NCBI GenBank assembly: GCA_019828545.1
Contig: JACVRA010000073.1
Span: 496,001-560,000, forward strand
DNA: 64,000 nucleotides
Source of the DNA: Paracamarosporium sp. OC-R06-R3
Taxonomy: Eukaryota > Ascomycota > Dothideomycetes > Pleosporales > Didymosphaeriaceae
Direction: 5' to 3'
The translations under genes and the position numbers were made by a program. Position 1 is the first letter of the stretch, and every line of letters starts with the position of its first letter. This document shows, one piece after another, positions 24,979 to 37,313 of this stretch. The notes under the pieces were generated by a model, which searched no databases, was not told the DNA's origin, and worked only from the letters and a program-made list of their open reading frames with translations.

Positions 24979-25559
24979 GTAGATTTTGCTGAGGGTGTGT
25001 AGCGTGTGAATTCGGAATTTTTTGCAATTATTTTTGTTTCCACTGAGTGCGAGATAGAGAGATAAGCGAGGTGGATCCACGCACCGCCACATCAGCCGCA
25101 CGTGGCGCTAGTTACACTCTGGTTTCATCGTCGGTACAAACGTAGTGTCTAGTGCGACGTTGTAATCGAATTTGAACTTGCTACTATCACTTATAGAGCG
25201 CCTTGATCATTCGAAACGTGCAGCCACTCAGCCTCTTCATTCGTGTTCTGTCTGAGTTCGTCAGAGGTAGTATGCGGGTCAGTATATCGGTATGGGGGTT
25301 TCCTCGCCTTATTGAATAAGCAAGTACTATACACATAGGAGAGCCAGGTCGATCGGCGTCTATTTGCGCGTCGCCGCTTGAATGAAGATTAGTCGTAGAA
25401 ACTAGATTGTAGCGGCTACGAGACCAGTCCTTGTTTGCATCAATCTTGAAACTTGTCTATCATTCCAATAGATACACAATATCGCATCTACCAGAACTAT
25501 CTGTCCAACGGTACATAAACATCACTACTGCCTTCTAATCACGTTAGATTTCCTGATAT
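24979..25559. other. RPS21 promoter / myosin 3' region
   Basis: About 580 bases with no recognisable gene. It should contain the RPS21 promoter on the minus strand reading away from it and the 3' UTR of the myosin gene. Confidence 0.5.
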
Positions 25560-28500
25560 TCACCATTCATCTTCATCAGCCGGCTTTCGCCCCTGCATAG
25601 CAGCCTGTCGTTGCCTTAGCGCTTCTGCTAGCCCACTAGCCATGCTTCCTCCACTGTCTCTCGCTCCAACATCAGAATTGTCTGCTCCACTACCAGAGTA
25701 GCCGCTGTCCCGGGCTGCACCCGGTGCAACAGGTCTTTTCGCCGCTGGTCGTTTGGCTGGCGGAGCTGGCGGTGCAGGTTTTCCACGGACACCGTTAGCT
25801 GCGGGCCGAGCTGGGGGTGCTGGAGGAGCGGGTGGTGGTGCTGGCTTGTTGACTACTTCCTCCAGATATGCAGATGGCACCCATCCTAACGCCGATTGAT
25901 CTAACCTACTTGCACGCCACCAACCTGTGCGCGCTTTAGTATTGTTTACTAGGAATGATTCTCGAGATACGTACCGTTACCCTCTTTCTGGGTAATCAAG
26001 ATGATTTCATCCTTTCTGAGGCTTAGTTCGCCAGCAGATTGTCCTTGGAAATCATATAGTGCTTTGTAAGTAGGCTCTTGAGGTGCAGGAGGCGCAGCGG
26101 GTGGCGGCGGCGGTGGCGGCGGAGGCGCCCTGTTCGACGATGTTGAAGTGTTTCGCGCGTGACTTGTGCCATTCGACAATGCTGCCACTGGCTGTGGCAC
26201 GGCTCTTGGTTGAGCAGTTGTGGGTATTGCGACTGGTGCCGCAGCGGGTGTAGGCTTGGGTTGAGCGGGCCGGCTAGCGAGTTTGGATGGGCCACCGCCC
26301 GGTCCTCCGGGGCGCAAAAGCTTCCCTTTGGTGATAGGTTTGGCTGCAACTTGTTTTCCTTTGGGTGTTGGTTTCGATTGTGAGTTGGGTGGCTCTCCTG
26401 CAGCTGTGTGTATGGTACCACTCTTGTACATATCATCCCTGGGCACAGCAGGATCTTTGACTGCCTTCACCTGAGCTGGCTTGCCGGGTTTCTTGTTGAA
26501 CTCGATCCTGCTATTGTTAGTGTTGGTTCGAAACATAGAATAAGTGTTACTCACGTCTCCCCAATCTTTAAGTTCAGGGACCCGCGCAATACGTTGGTCA
26601 AATGAGTAAAGAATTCGGTCTTGAAAATACAGTTTACCAGTGGGTCAGGTTCTTGGGGTGAGCCAGCACCGATGGAGAACCAGTCGTCCTTCAAGGTGGT
26701 GCAGCTGACAAACTTGATAGCTCCTACCGGTATCGTTCTCTCGGCTTGAATTTGAACTTGTCGGTTGACCAGAACCTGCTTGACAAGGTAGACATTCGAC
26801 TTCGTCAAAACCAGCGTTCGGGCTTCTGGCTTGCTAGAGCGACCAAGTTTCGATACGAGGACTTCGGCGCGGCACGAGAAAAGTACCTCTTGGTTGGAGA
26901 TGCCGATCGCATTCGCAACCACTTCTCCTGGGCCACCCTTGTTTCCGATGCCAAGATAGTCGCCCATGAATCTGCGATAGCCCACCAAACTGTATCTTCT
27001 GCGCTCTTTTCTGCCTTGCAAGACTTTATGACCTTGATCACGGAGCTCGATAAATTCGAAACCGCCATTGATACGCCTCCAAAACCTTTGTATCCGAATG
27101 GCGCATTCTGTACGGTAACGTAGGTAGTTTCTCCATGCGCGTTGGATCCTGATAGCCATGTTGTGCCAGTAACGGTCTCGCATTGTTTCGAGAGCAAACA
27201 ATGTTTCTGGTGTCTTGATGAAGACCTTGGTTACGCCCATCTGAAATTCCTCGGCGGGAATGTTGGTGTCTTTCAAAATTTGCTTGGCACCGCTCTCGTA
27301 CGTTCCGCTCCAAGTGTACTCTCCGGCATAACCTGTCTTGGGTGACAAGAGGAAGAAACGTTCGACGAACTTCTCGAAAGTTTGACGGGACGCGAAACCA
27401 GCACGTCGAATGCGGACATTTTCTTGAAGACCCAGGTATTTGATTTGATGTAGGACATTGGGCTCGTTATACTCGGTAGGCGACTTGTTCTCGTTTGGCT
27501 TGATGGTACGAATGTATGAAGGCTGTGCCTTCATCAATGTGTCAACAAGAGCGTTCGCGGACACCTTGATCTTATCACCAGCTGTCGGAGGACGTCTTTT
27601 ATTGTCAGTGTCGACCTGATCCGGGAAGAGTGTGTGGACAAAGTTGTTGGAGCTGTTGCCAAGAAGGATGAGTAGATCTTTAAGCAGTTGGTCCTTATTC
27701 TTGTCGGTCATTCCATCTATAGCATAGGATACGTCACCAGCGTAGTGTTTGATGACAAACTGGCCCTGCCGTGGCTGGAAATTTGGGTTAGAAGAAAGAG
27801 AGTTTAATCTTTGGGCGAAGGTCTGATCAGCGGCAGCAGGATCTGCGCTTGCCGTGGCGCAGGCGTCATTCAAGTTCGCGAACACGCCCGGAGGCCGCCT
27901 TTCCTCGATCAATTCGCACACAACCTTGTTGTCAAAGTACTTGATCGGCGTCCACTTGATTTGTTCTCGTTCGTATTCTTCTTGCTCTGCCTTCAGTGTC
28001 AACTGGATGAAGATCTGCTGGAGCTTCTCGTTGACATAATTAATGCAGAGTTGCTCAAAACTGTTTCGCTCAAAAATTTCGAACCCGTAGATATCCAGGA
28101 TACCAACTGAGTAGGCAACCGTATCTCGCGCTTGTAGCGAAACGTTCACACGTGCGACAATCCAATCGAACAGGTTGAAGTATATGGCCTTCGACAATGC
28201 ATCTCGCACAGCGGTTGCTTGGGCGGGGTTCAGTGGAACGTCGTACACTGAACCCCGGCGCCCGCCTCGGCTGGTCTCCATCACGCGGGTAGTGAGCGCT
28301 TTGTTCACATGCGCAGCTTCAACCTCCAGGAGGTATGCGACAAAGTCAACAACAGACTGGTCAACGACTACTGTGTCGCCCTTATCATCTTCCCGGAACG
28401 TCACGTTTCCTAGCCATAATATAGCCGAAAGCATCCTAAAAATGCTGTCTTGCTCATCCTGTGACAACCCGATTATTTTCATGGCGTTCAGCGTATCTTT

Positions 28501-29528
28501 GAATTCAGCATTGTCATCGATGCCCTGGACGTCGTAACATTTCGAGCGGCTTGTGTAGACATACTGCTGCGGCTGTTGGATACCAAATATTTCTGTCTTG
28601 TGTTAGTAAAAAAAGGTCATACAAGATCCTAGCGACATTACCCCTATGATTCGATGACGCGGCTTTCGCAAACTGATAGAAAATGTGGAAATTCCGCTCG
28701 TTGGTAATCTGCCCCACTACTCTTGATTTCTCCAATAAGTAGTTATTGATGGTGGCCCCTACTGGCTCACCCTGCGCGTTGAATTGAATTTCGAGGTACT
28801 TTCCGAATCGCGAAGAGTTGTTGTTTCTCAGCGTTTTCGCATTACCGAATGATTCGAGTAGAGGGTTTGTGGCCAGCACGGTATCCTTTATCTCTTGAAT
28901 TGAGGTATTGCTGCCGCCTGAAACATTGGCAATGTACTGCATTATTCGTTTTGCGGCTTCGGTTTTGCCTGCACCAGACTCGCCGGAGATGATCACGCAT
29001 TGATTCTCCTTGTACGCTTTCATATTGTAGTACGAGGATTCGGCGATTGCGAAGACATGTGGGGGGACCTTGGAAGGTTACTCATCCGCTTGCAGTGGCC
29101 GATAAAGTTGGAAGCCTACCTCCAATCTGTTCTTCCCCTTGTAGCTATCCAGAACTTGGTCTGTGTATATGCCCACTACCCAATGTCAGCGCGCTCCGTA
29201 AGTCATTGTCTGCGAGGCGTACGATCTCGGAACGGATTGACCGACACCAGCACATGTCCAATGTATGTCTGTGACAAGATCAGCGATTGTCCCGAAATGA
29301 TGGATGCCTGCTGCAGGCGTCGGCACGTACGTAGATCTCTCTATTTTCGAATCGCTTCTTCAAGTTCTCGTTGATGGCTTCGTTTGAGATCTTGCTGAGC
29401 AAGGTGAGATCTGATACGCCAACCTCCTTCTTCTTGGTACTCTCGAAGACAGCTTTCTTTGCGAAACCAGCCTTCTGCCCCCCACCACCGGCGGCGGCGT
29501 CCTTCTTGCGCCCGGCGCGCTTGCTCAC
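25560..29528 (-). CDS. myoA: Class I myosin (Myo1/MyoA)
   Basis: This actin motor acts in endocytosis and polarised hyphal growth and activates Arp2/3 through its acidic tail. Exon 1 (29331-29528) begins [17 protein letters not shown]. The motor domain shows the P-loop [13 protein letters not shown], switch [11 protein letters not shown] and switch II DIYGFE. The TEDS-rule serine sits in [11 protein letters not shown], where PAK kinases phosphorylate fungal myosin-I. The neck has IQ-like repeats ([24 protein letters not shown]), followed by a basic TH1 domain and a Pro/Ala-rich TH2. An SH3 domain ([17 protein letters not shown]...GWWRASR...GWVPSAYL) and the acidic end DEDEW complete it. Several introns interrupt the 5' third (29330 downwards to about 29040 and 28620-28590) and the tail (about 26550 and 25970-25930). 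Length is about 1,230 aa, normal for the family. Confidence 0.95.
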
Positions 29529-30198
29529 AGCCTATCCAAATCGCAGTCAGCGTCTGCTGGCCCCCTTCAAGGAGGGTCGGGGTGTCCCACCACCATCGTT
29601 GCTGCCCAATAGCACGCTCAGCGTCGCAGTGCTCTATCAACCGATGCCGCCCGGGTATACACGAAGTGCGCAAGAAACTGTACGAGAGCGAGCGAGGGGG
29701 AGGCGACACGGAGAGGGGTGTGTCGGTGCGACAGCGATTGTTGGAGGACTGTGCAGCGGGTGCGGTTGTGAGTAGGTAGCTTTCCCTGGGTTCCGCCGCT
29801 TCGCTGTGACATAAGGCCTCAGCCACCATTGGCTCAGCCACCAAACCCACCGACGCGTAACGACCCTCAGATATTTCATATTCCGACTGCAACGCCCAGT
29901 CAGGGTGGCTAATCTGGTTGCCTGGCATGACCTCACAACGGCTCATTACGCGGCATTTGCTTTCGACTTCGTATAATTCAACGTAGGCAGTTACCATAAT
30001 TAGCTTTGTTCAAATAATATGTAGAGGCCGTTGCGCCGCCGCAGCGACCATGCAAATTCATCATAAGGAGCGCTCGAAATCAAATCCCGCGAAGAAACGA
30101 TCAAAGCAGGACGCCATGCTTATGCAAGTGCCAAAGTAGCAATATCGCTCATCCAAAACGCCGCCGCTTCCTCGTAAAAGCAAGCACAGTTAAACGCT
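29529..30198. other. Myosin promoter region
   Basis: About 670 bases upstream of the myosin ATG and downstream of the Polo-like kinase stop. A large minus-strand open frame here (up to 29997) is out of frame with the myosin exon and looks like chance coding in GC-rich sequence. Nothing else is recognised. Confidence 0.45.
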
Positions 30199-32962
30199 TC
30201 AAGAGAACACATCTCCTCCATACCTTCCGACACTGGCCCAGTCATGCCTCTTGCGGTCTGTGGCCGGTTGCACTCCTCTCCATTCGTAATCCTTAAGGTC
30301 CCCTAGGCATCCAAGACCCCCACCGATAATCCAGTCCTGGACGATGGTTTGAATGAATTTCAGCTTTCCTCGCAGGTCGTTGGCTTCTGTAAGCTCCTTG
30401 TAGCTGTCTTCCTGGCGGACGGAGCCGTATAGTAACTGTTGCAGAGAGCCGTGTAGCGTCTCACGACTCTTGACGTAATCCCATGGAACTTTGTTAGTCT
30501 CTTGTAGAACTGCCGCTCCCTCCATTGAGAGGCATACGAGCTTGCCGTATGTAGCATCCGACGATAGTACTAGTTTCGTGTGGTCTGGAAAATTGAACTA
30601 TAGCGCAAGTTAGGTCACCCTTCGACAATATGAAGAATAATAGCAGTCCATACCTGAAAAGAACCATCATCGAAGCCCCAGATACCGAAGTTTCCAAGGC
30701 GTTGGTAGAATTTGACGAAGTTAGGCCGTTCACCATCGTTTTCGGGCCAGTTCTCATCGCCTAGTTCCGAGCACATGTACTTGCAAAATTTCTGCCAGTA
30801 TAGTCGGATATCATCAGCGCGACGTTGCTCCGCGATCTTGACTTGGCAGATGCCTTGGTCTTTCTTCGGAGCAGCCCAGAACTGAATCGGAATGGTCTTC
30901 AAGTAGTCAGGGTCCTTTGAAAGTTGTTTCAGATGATGTAGGCCGTTTGTAGTAAAGCCCACAGTAACGGGATAATGCTCTGTCGCCGCTGTCAAGACCC
31001 CAACGCTGCCACCGTCGAGAACATAGCCAACGCCGTACTTTCGTGAGTAATCCACCCATTTGGACACAAACGGCAATTTTTTCTGCTTGTCTCGTCTGGA
31101 ATAAGTTGGCTTCTTCTCGAGGGCTCGGGTGAGGTTATCTCGGAAAGTGTACAACTGCGCCAGGACTGCCGTGGGATCTGTTGCAGGCACTTCAGTACTT
31201 AATGCACGAAGCCGCGGTGTAGTTCGTGTAGTCGATGACCGCAGTGCCACCGGCCTAGGCGCTGATGGTTCTTGCTTTTGTGCTGTTCTCGGACCGGCTT
31301 TTGAAGCCCGTAGCGAAGGTAGTTCTGGTGGTGGTTCTTCCTTCTCCTTTGACGTTTCTCTGGCTGACTTTGCTCGCTGAGTCGAGCGAGTCTCCTTTGG
31401 AACTCTCAGCGGCACTGCCGCAGGCGCAGTTGCCGCGGTCACTCTTGGGTTCGATATCTTACGAACAGTCCGCATTCGCGTCGGTTGCTTGTCTACCACT
31501 CTCTGTACTGATTCCACCTCTTGAGCTGGCTCCTTGTTTTCTTTCAAAGTTGGCATGACCTCTGCCCTCCTTGCGGTACGCACCGGCCGTCCCTTGAATC
31601 GGTCGTTACCTGTTGTCTCCATGAGTGCTTGGCCTTCCGAAGATGAGTCCTTTTCCTCCGTAATATCGCTCAGTCCGCCCACACTTTGGAAAGGCCATTG
31701 CACACGTGCAGGAAACGGTAGGTAGACGGTCTCCTTAGCGAAGGGTATACTTGGTTGCTTCCCCGATTCAATCTCCTTCTGGCAATCTCGTGCTACTGTC
31801 TTGTTCCGCCTACTTCCATATGCCCCAAAAGTCTCACCAGGTTCAGGGCCATACTTGCCCACGGCGGATGCTTTGCACAAAGTCCACCATTCATCTGTGT
31901 ATCCGCGCTTGATTGTCGCGGCAGTTGGTGGACGTACTTTCGACCACTTCGGGACTCGGGACGTGCATGCACTATCTAGATTCAGTGGAACATGTCCTAG
32001 AGTAAAGAATGGGTGAGCGACGATTTCATCGGGTGTAGGTCGTTCGTCTTCGTGAACAAGGAGTAGGGAAACGATGTCGCGAAGGTCGTCTGTAATTTCG
32101 TTCGGGCATTTTGCCAGGTCAGGCCAAGAGTATTCCCTCGCCTTCAACTTCCGATAGATGTCTTCTCGCTTTGTAGAGTGGAAAGGTGCTCTGCCGACGG
32201 CTAACGTGTACCTAACGGAATCAGCACAGTTTTACACGGGAGGCGATTCTCTCTCACATCATGATACCTATGGCCCAAAGGTCTACCTTCTCGTCGTGGC
32301 CTTTCCCAGTCTTCTCTAGTACCTCAGGTGCGAGATAGTTCGGTGTCCCGCACATGGTCGTTCGACGTATGGCGCCGTAATCACTCTGTGAAACAAGCAG
32401 TGCAGCAAGCCCGAAGTCGCCAACTTTAACATTCATGTCTTTGTCCAGGAAAAGATTGCCCGTCTTGAGATCACGGTGTACGATGTTTCGTTGGTGCAAG
32501 TATTTGATGGCACCGCATGTTTGAATCATGAACCGTCTGATCTCAGGCATGGTGAAGTATTTTCGCTTCTTGATTGCGTCGGCCAGAGACCCATTTTCGC
32601 AAAGCTCGAGCACAACGTACGTGCTCTTCTGGAAAGAAAAAGCCCGGTAAAATTCGACGATGTTCGGATGGGCTAGTTTAGAGTGTATCTGGAGTTCTGT
32701 CACAAACTGTACCACGTTAGCAATAACTAGGATACGTTGGCATTAGTCGGACCTTTTGCGCCAGTTTTGGGGGCTCCATCTTAGATTTGACAATCTTCAA
32801 AGCGACAGTGGTGTTGCCCAGGTGCTCATGATCGAGCAGCTTCGCGCGGTGGCAGATAGCAAAGCCACCTTTTCCCAACTGAGGGCCAGTTTCATACTGC
32901 AGACCCTCTGGATCGCGCACCAGCTCGGGCGGCGCGTCAGCGTGAACAGAAGGGGCAGACAT
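30199..32962 (-). CDS. Polo-like kinase (Cdc5/Plo1/PlkA family)
   Basis: This mitotic Ser/Thr kinase controls spindle pole function, mitotic exit and septation. Exons 32753-32962, 32258-32706, 30654-32211 and 30199-30597 give 871 aa. The kinase domain has GPQLGKGGFAICHRA, the VAIK-type lysine in TTVALKIVKS, HRDLKTGNLFL, DFGLA and the activation-loop RRTTMCGTPNYLAPE. The first intron joins LAQK to FVTELQIHSKL, the Polo-family sequence. A long basic Ser/Thr/Pro linker follows. Polo box 1 starts WVDYSRKYGVGYVLDGGS, and the second polo box region carries FYQRLGNFGIWGFDDGSFQ and NFPDHTKLVLS. The linker contains several basic runs that could serve as localisation or destruction signals. The polo boxes exclude a NIMA-type kinase. 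Confidence 0.94.
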
Positions 32963-33467
32963 TGGATGGTGTATGTGAAGGTGGACGCTGTGATGAAGCA
33001 GCGAACATCAAAGTTGTGTTTGTTTGGGGCGGTTGCTAGGCGAGCATCGGACGAGATCCGTGCGCAAGTGGAGCTGCACCCATGATCCCTGCGAAGCTTA
33101 TGCAACTCATCGGATTGGAGAGAAACCACTGTTCACTCTGCACAACCCTCTGACATATTGGAATCATTGCTGCGTTGCTACCTGCACGTGCCTTGATTGC
33201 TGCTAGCCTGCTTGCAGCTCACGTTGGAAAGGAAACACCAAAATCTGCGACCTCGCCGGCCGGTAGGCAGCCGCTTTTTGCCAGACCAACTCCACTGGTG
33301 CCTCCAGCCTCACGATGCGCCCGTAATCTACTCAATTGACGTTCGGAGCAGACGCTTGGGCGAAACGGAACTCTTGAATTCTCCAACGCATGCTCTTTCC
33401 GAGACTCCCCTAGCCTTTACCTTCTGTCGCAATCCTATAGGAAACTTCGCGCATCGCTCTAAACGCC
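32963..33467. promoter_or_regulatory. Divergent promoter between Polo-like kinase and OPA3-like gene
   Basis: About 500 bases between the two divergent starts. No separate gene is visible and no specific operator is recognised. Confidence 0.4.
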
Positions 33468-34427
33468 ATGTCGCTCACACTGAAGATTGCCTCTCTTGCC
33501 GTCAGGACGCTTGCCAAGCCAATAGCTGTATGTTCATCCAATTCCTGACACATACAAGCTGACGATGTCACCAAGACCCAAATCAAACGCAATGCTCATG
33601 AGCACGAAAGATTTCGCGGTATATGCGTCAGATTCGCGCAGCGCCTCCACAGATTCGATATGCGAATGCGACTCGGACTCCTTCAAGACCCTGCCATAAT
33701 CGACCGCCAGGTAGCCAAAGAGGTCAAAGCTGCAGAAGCGGCACGGAAGAAATTGGATCAGACACCCACAGTGAAGACAGAGGCGGAGACAATGGCAGAA
33801 GAAGCAATGACAAAGGAAGAGAAAGAGACCGCGAGAAAGAAGATCGAAGCAGAAGCCAAGAAGAAAATCGAGGCGGCGACGAGACGACGGCCCCTTTCGG
33901 AAGCGAAGGCGATCGAGATGGGTGCAAATTTTGTGGCCGAGGCATTCATTTTCGCCGTGGGCATCAGTGTGATAGTCTTCGAGCAATGGAGGCAAAGGAG
34001 GAAAGCCCAGAATCAGCGTGATGACATTCGCGAAGATGTAGAGGAGCTGAAGGAAGAGTTTAAGAGCGTAAGGGCGGAAATAGCAGAGCTGAAAGCTCAA
34101 CACCCAGAGCCAAGTTCGACCAGCTTGCTACCTCGATTTTTGACTGGGAAAAACGACGGTCAGAAACCTACAGAAGCAGCTCTAAGCAAAACTGAGGAAG
34201 ACGAAGTAAGACGTGGCTTGAGGGGGCTACGCAAGGAGCTCAAAACAGTGAACGAAGAGCTGGAAAGCATCAAAGAGCGACATAAGCCAAGTTCATTTCT
34301 ATCAACGAGAATTTTCTTTTGGAAAGAGCAGGATGAGCCCAAGCCTGAAACAACCGAAAAGCAGAGCATTGTTAATCCACTGTCCCCGCCCTCTACTACG
34401 CCTTCGCAATTAGAAGGAAAGAGATAA
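33468..34427 (+). CDS. OPA3-like mitochondrial protein
   Basis: This is a 303-aa member of the OPA3 family, which acts at mitochondrial membranes in morphology and lipid homeostasis. Exon 1 (33468-33527) encodes MSLTLKIASLAVRTLAKPIA, the typical hydrophobic, mildly basic OPA3 start. Exon 2 (33576-34427) continues TQIKRNAHEHERFRGICVRF and the conserved LGLLQDP...IDRQVA region. A Lys/Glu/Ala-rich stretch follows, then the hydrophobic segment GANFVAEAFIFAVGISVIVF and a coiled coil (EELKEEFKSVRAEIAELKA). The last 90 residues form a fungal-type extension with another coiled coil. The intron (48 bp) has a GCTGAC branch site. The family assignment is sure; the exact function in fungi is not. Confidence 0.88.
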
Positions 34428-34928
34428 ACTGAAGAGGATTCTTTGAAAGTTTCCTTTGCACTACATTGAACCGACCAATGTGCGATGGGAAAAGTCCATG
34501 TACTATATTAGGCCTAAGGTTAAGCACCATTTCCCTTTCACGGGTGAGGCGATGTCCCTCTGTTGCGTGGTTGAATTTCAAGGTGGGCGTTAATACCTTC
34601 TCCTCTCATGATACCCTTTCCACACATTTAGACCATAGAAGTTCATACTAGTCTCCACTACCGTCAATGCAGCAAAAGCATGTAGAATATGTACAGCAAG
34701 TTGTAAATTCAGAAATAAATAAAAAAAGGAACTCGAACAAGATGCACCGTCTTTTCTCGCAATCAACCAAATCTACTTGGGAAGGCACGCTTTGTTCGTT
34801 CCTTCTTGAACTAACACGCGTCGTGTAACACTTTTTCGAAACCGGCACCTATGCATCGCACACAGACCTACCTTTTGTCGAGCAGTACCCGATCTCTTCA
34901 AGCCTACTGCTGCTGCAGGTGTTCCATT
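34428..34928. other. Intergenic, no gene seen
   Basis: About 500 AT-rich bases with an A-rich tract near 34720. No gene or RNA is recognised. Confidence 0.45.
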
Positions 34929-35570
34929 ATGACGCAGCAAATCTTCGAAGGCAAAATTGCCTTCTTCAAACCAGACGTCAACCCTCCGGCTACACATCCA
35001 CAACAGCACCGCACACAGGGACAAGTCGGTGAACCCCTCAACTGCTCCAATTCCTCTCTTTCGTACTAATTTTTACAGGTTCAGGTCCTAGGAAAGACGC
35101 ATAATGACGTCCTTTCCATCACCAGCCGCCAAGCCACAGACAGCCCTACTACAGCCTGTCTTCACAAGACACATAATGAAGTCATGAGTCCAGGTCAACA
35201 AGGGACACAAAGCATATCATTCCAAACTCAACTCTCCCAACTCGACGGACCGCAAGACTACCGCCCACCAATGATACCTCGCACAATGCCAGGCTCGGGA
35301 GCTCAGAATCGCGCGCCAGCTGCCAACGGGCAGCATCAACGCCCAAAGACTGCGTTCCGTGATCTCTTACCTTACTGTACTGCGGAGACGCCGCTCAACG
35401 AAGAACAGGTCATGGGTCTGAGTGATATCGCGGGGAGCTTGAGGGAAGTGATGGTTCTTGCGCTGCGAGCTAGGACGGACGAAACTTGCGTGAGGCAGTT
35501 GGCGATGGCGGTGGGGCCGGATGCTGTGCGTGGCATTATCGACTTCTTCGAGGACGAGTATGAGATATAG
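34929..35570 (+). CDS. Unrecognised small protein, two exons
   Basis: The proposed start is MTQQIFEGKIAFFKPDVNPP at 34929. An intron of roughly 60 bases (about 35026-35080) should join to VQVLGKTHNDVLSI, and the frame then runs to 35570. The best-structured part is the C-terminus: FRDLLPYCTAETPLNEEQVM and GLSDIAGSLREVMVLALRAR, ending DAVRGIIDFFEDEYEI, which looks like a compact helical domain. The donor site is not a strong one (GTCGGT), so exon 1 is uncertain and the protein may start within 35104-35184. I do not recognise a family. Confidence 0.55.
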
Positions 35571-36105
35571 AGGTCGGTGATCGCAGGATGGGCCGGATAA
35601 GCCAGGGACGCAGCATGGGGGGGTCTGTGTTGACCATGTATGATCCATGGTAGTGAGACACCTCACGTGGTATGCTGATGAAGATCTAAACAAAAAGCAC
35701 GTCAGCCAGCGTCATTTCACTCCGCCTAATTAGCTTCGTTCGAGAAGCATGTTGAATCATGGAAGGTATGAAATGTTGTCTCAAGCATCACAACGTATGT
35801 AGTTATCATACGACAAACTTGTGGAAAAAGCGGATGTGTTAAAAGTCGGGGTCGACTTCCATCCATGCATCATTGAAGTGTAATTAAAAGAAGTTATCAC
35901 ATATCAACTGTTGATCCCACAATCCCGATACCTATAGCACAAATATAATTCTCGTAGTAGCCCGACAAAGGCGTCCAGAGACCTGCCCTTTCCGCCTAGT
36001 AAACGCTCTGCAAAGCAACCGATGCAGGGGCAATCGTGCCAACAACTCCATACACCGATGGTTCAGCAAGTGAACCCATTTGAGCCTCCGTCCGATACCA
36101 TTAAT
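35571..36105. other. Convergent intergenic region
   Basis: About 530 AT-rich bases between two convergent stops, expected to hold both 3' UTRs. No gene is seen. Confidence 0.5.
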
Positions 36106-37313
36106 CTACGATGAGCCAGTGATGTTAAGTCCAATTTCCTGAAGCGCCGGACCAACGTCCAAGTTAAGCTTGATAGTGTTGCTCTTGATGGCTTCCTCAA
36201 AATACTCGAGATGCTGGCCGTTACGAACGCTGCTGTTGCCTACGATCTCGAGGGGGATGACACCATCCTTGTACTTTGAGGTGATGAGCGAGATGACCTC
36301 GAGCTGGTCTAGTTTGCTGGTCATGGTGCTGTTGTTCTCGCCGGGCTTCAGCACGAGATCAGGAAGAAGTGAAGTGCCAATTGCTTTGCCATCGATAGCG
36401 AGGTTCATTGTCACGTTTCCGAGATCAAGAGTCATGACGGAAGGGTTGGGGATGATGACGTTGCCGATCATGTTGGAGCCGTCTGGGAGTTCGTTCTTAG
36501 TACCGAAGAGGATCTTAAGGTTGGTGATGTTAAGGCCTGAGAGCTTGTTGAGTCCTAAATGGAGTTAGCTATCGGATAGAGATGAAATGCAACTGAGCCA
36601 CAACGCACCCTTCATTTGCACCTTCTTGTCGTAGTCTACCGAGATAGCTGACAGTCCCTTCTGATGGACCTTGGTCTTGCCACTCATGAGTAGAGTGAAA
36701 GTCTCACTGGCCATGGCGACTTTGTTGTACTCTTTGAAGGAATCCATGTTGACGATGGGAGCATCTTGCTCAATGTTGATGTCGGTCTGCGCTTCTGCCT
36801 TGACTTCCGGGACGTTGAGGAAAAGGAAGGGCTCTTGTCCTTCCAACGACAGACCAGCCTGGAATGCTTCCAGAGTAGGGTGGAATGAACTGCTGCTCCT
36901 TGCAATGCTCTTGATGTTCAAATGAACTTTGTTTGCCTCTGTTGAAGTGACCTCCTGTGAAGTGACTTCTAAGGTCGATGCATTGATGTCGTGTTGGGCC
37001 TTGTTTGGAATAGCAACATATACAACGGGCAGCACGATTACTAAAACGATGGCGGCGATTACAAGAAGGTCTATGTCCGTTAGTGAACGATTGTCGAGAC
37101 AAGGTGGCAATCAATGTTCTTAAGGTACGTACCACACCACCAAAACTTCCTACAGTGATTTTTGACTCGCGGTCCGGCTCCAGGCCTTGGTCCAGGAGGA
37201 TAAAGAGTATTGAAAACACCTCCTCTCTTCTGTGGTACTGTGTCGTTCCCTACGTGCTCGTCACTGTCGCGCGCTACCTCCTGGCGTGAGGACCCTAATT
37301 CTTTGTCCTCCAT
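36106..37313 (-). CDS. DUF3712-type single-pass membrane protein
   Basis: The start is MEDKELGSSRQEVARDSDEH, with a cytosolic Gly/Pro/Arg-rich leader of about 65 residues. After an intron (its end joins KFWWC to DLLVIAA) there is one strong transmembrane helix (LLVIAAIVLVIVLPVVYVAI). A long extracytosolic region with NFNIK/LEA2-like beta repeats follows, including SIARSSSSFHPTLEAFQAG, LNKLSGLNITNLKILFG and NVTMNLAIDGKAIGTSLLP. A second intron lies about 36556-36607. The product of about 370 aa, a type II anchored protein, has the layout of the fungal DUF3712 family, a group of unknown biochemical role found at the vacuole or cell surface. N-glycosylation sites (NIT, NVT, NST, NIT) support a luminal location. 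Confidence 0.82.

Noticed and set aside
29341..29997. 218-codon minus-strand frame near the myosin start
   Set aside because: It overlaps myosin exon 1 in another frame and has no conserved content.
33534..34103. 189-codon minus-strand frame over the OPA3-like gene
   Set aside because: It lies antisense to a well-supported coding exon and reflects its Lys/Glu-rich codon bias.
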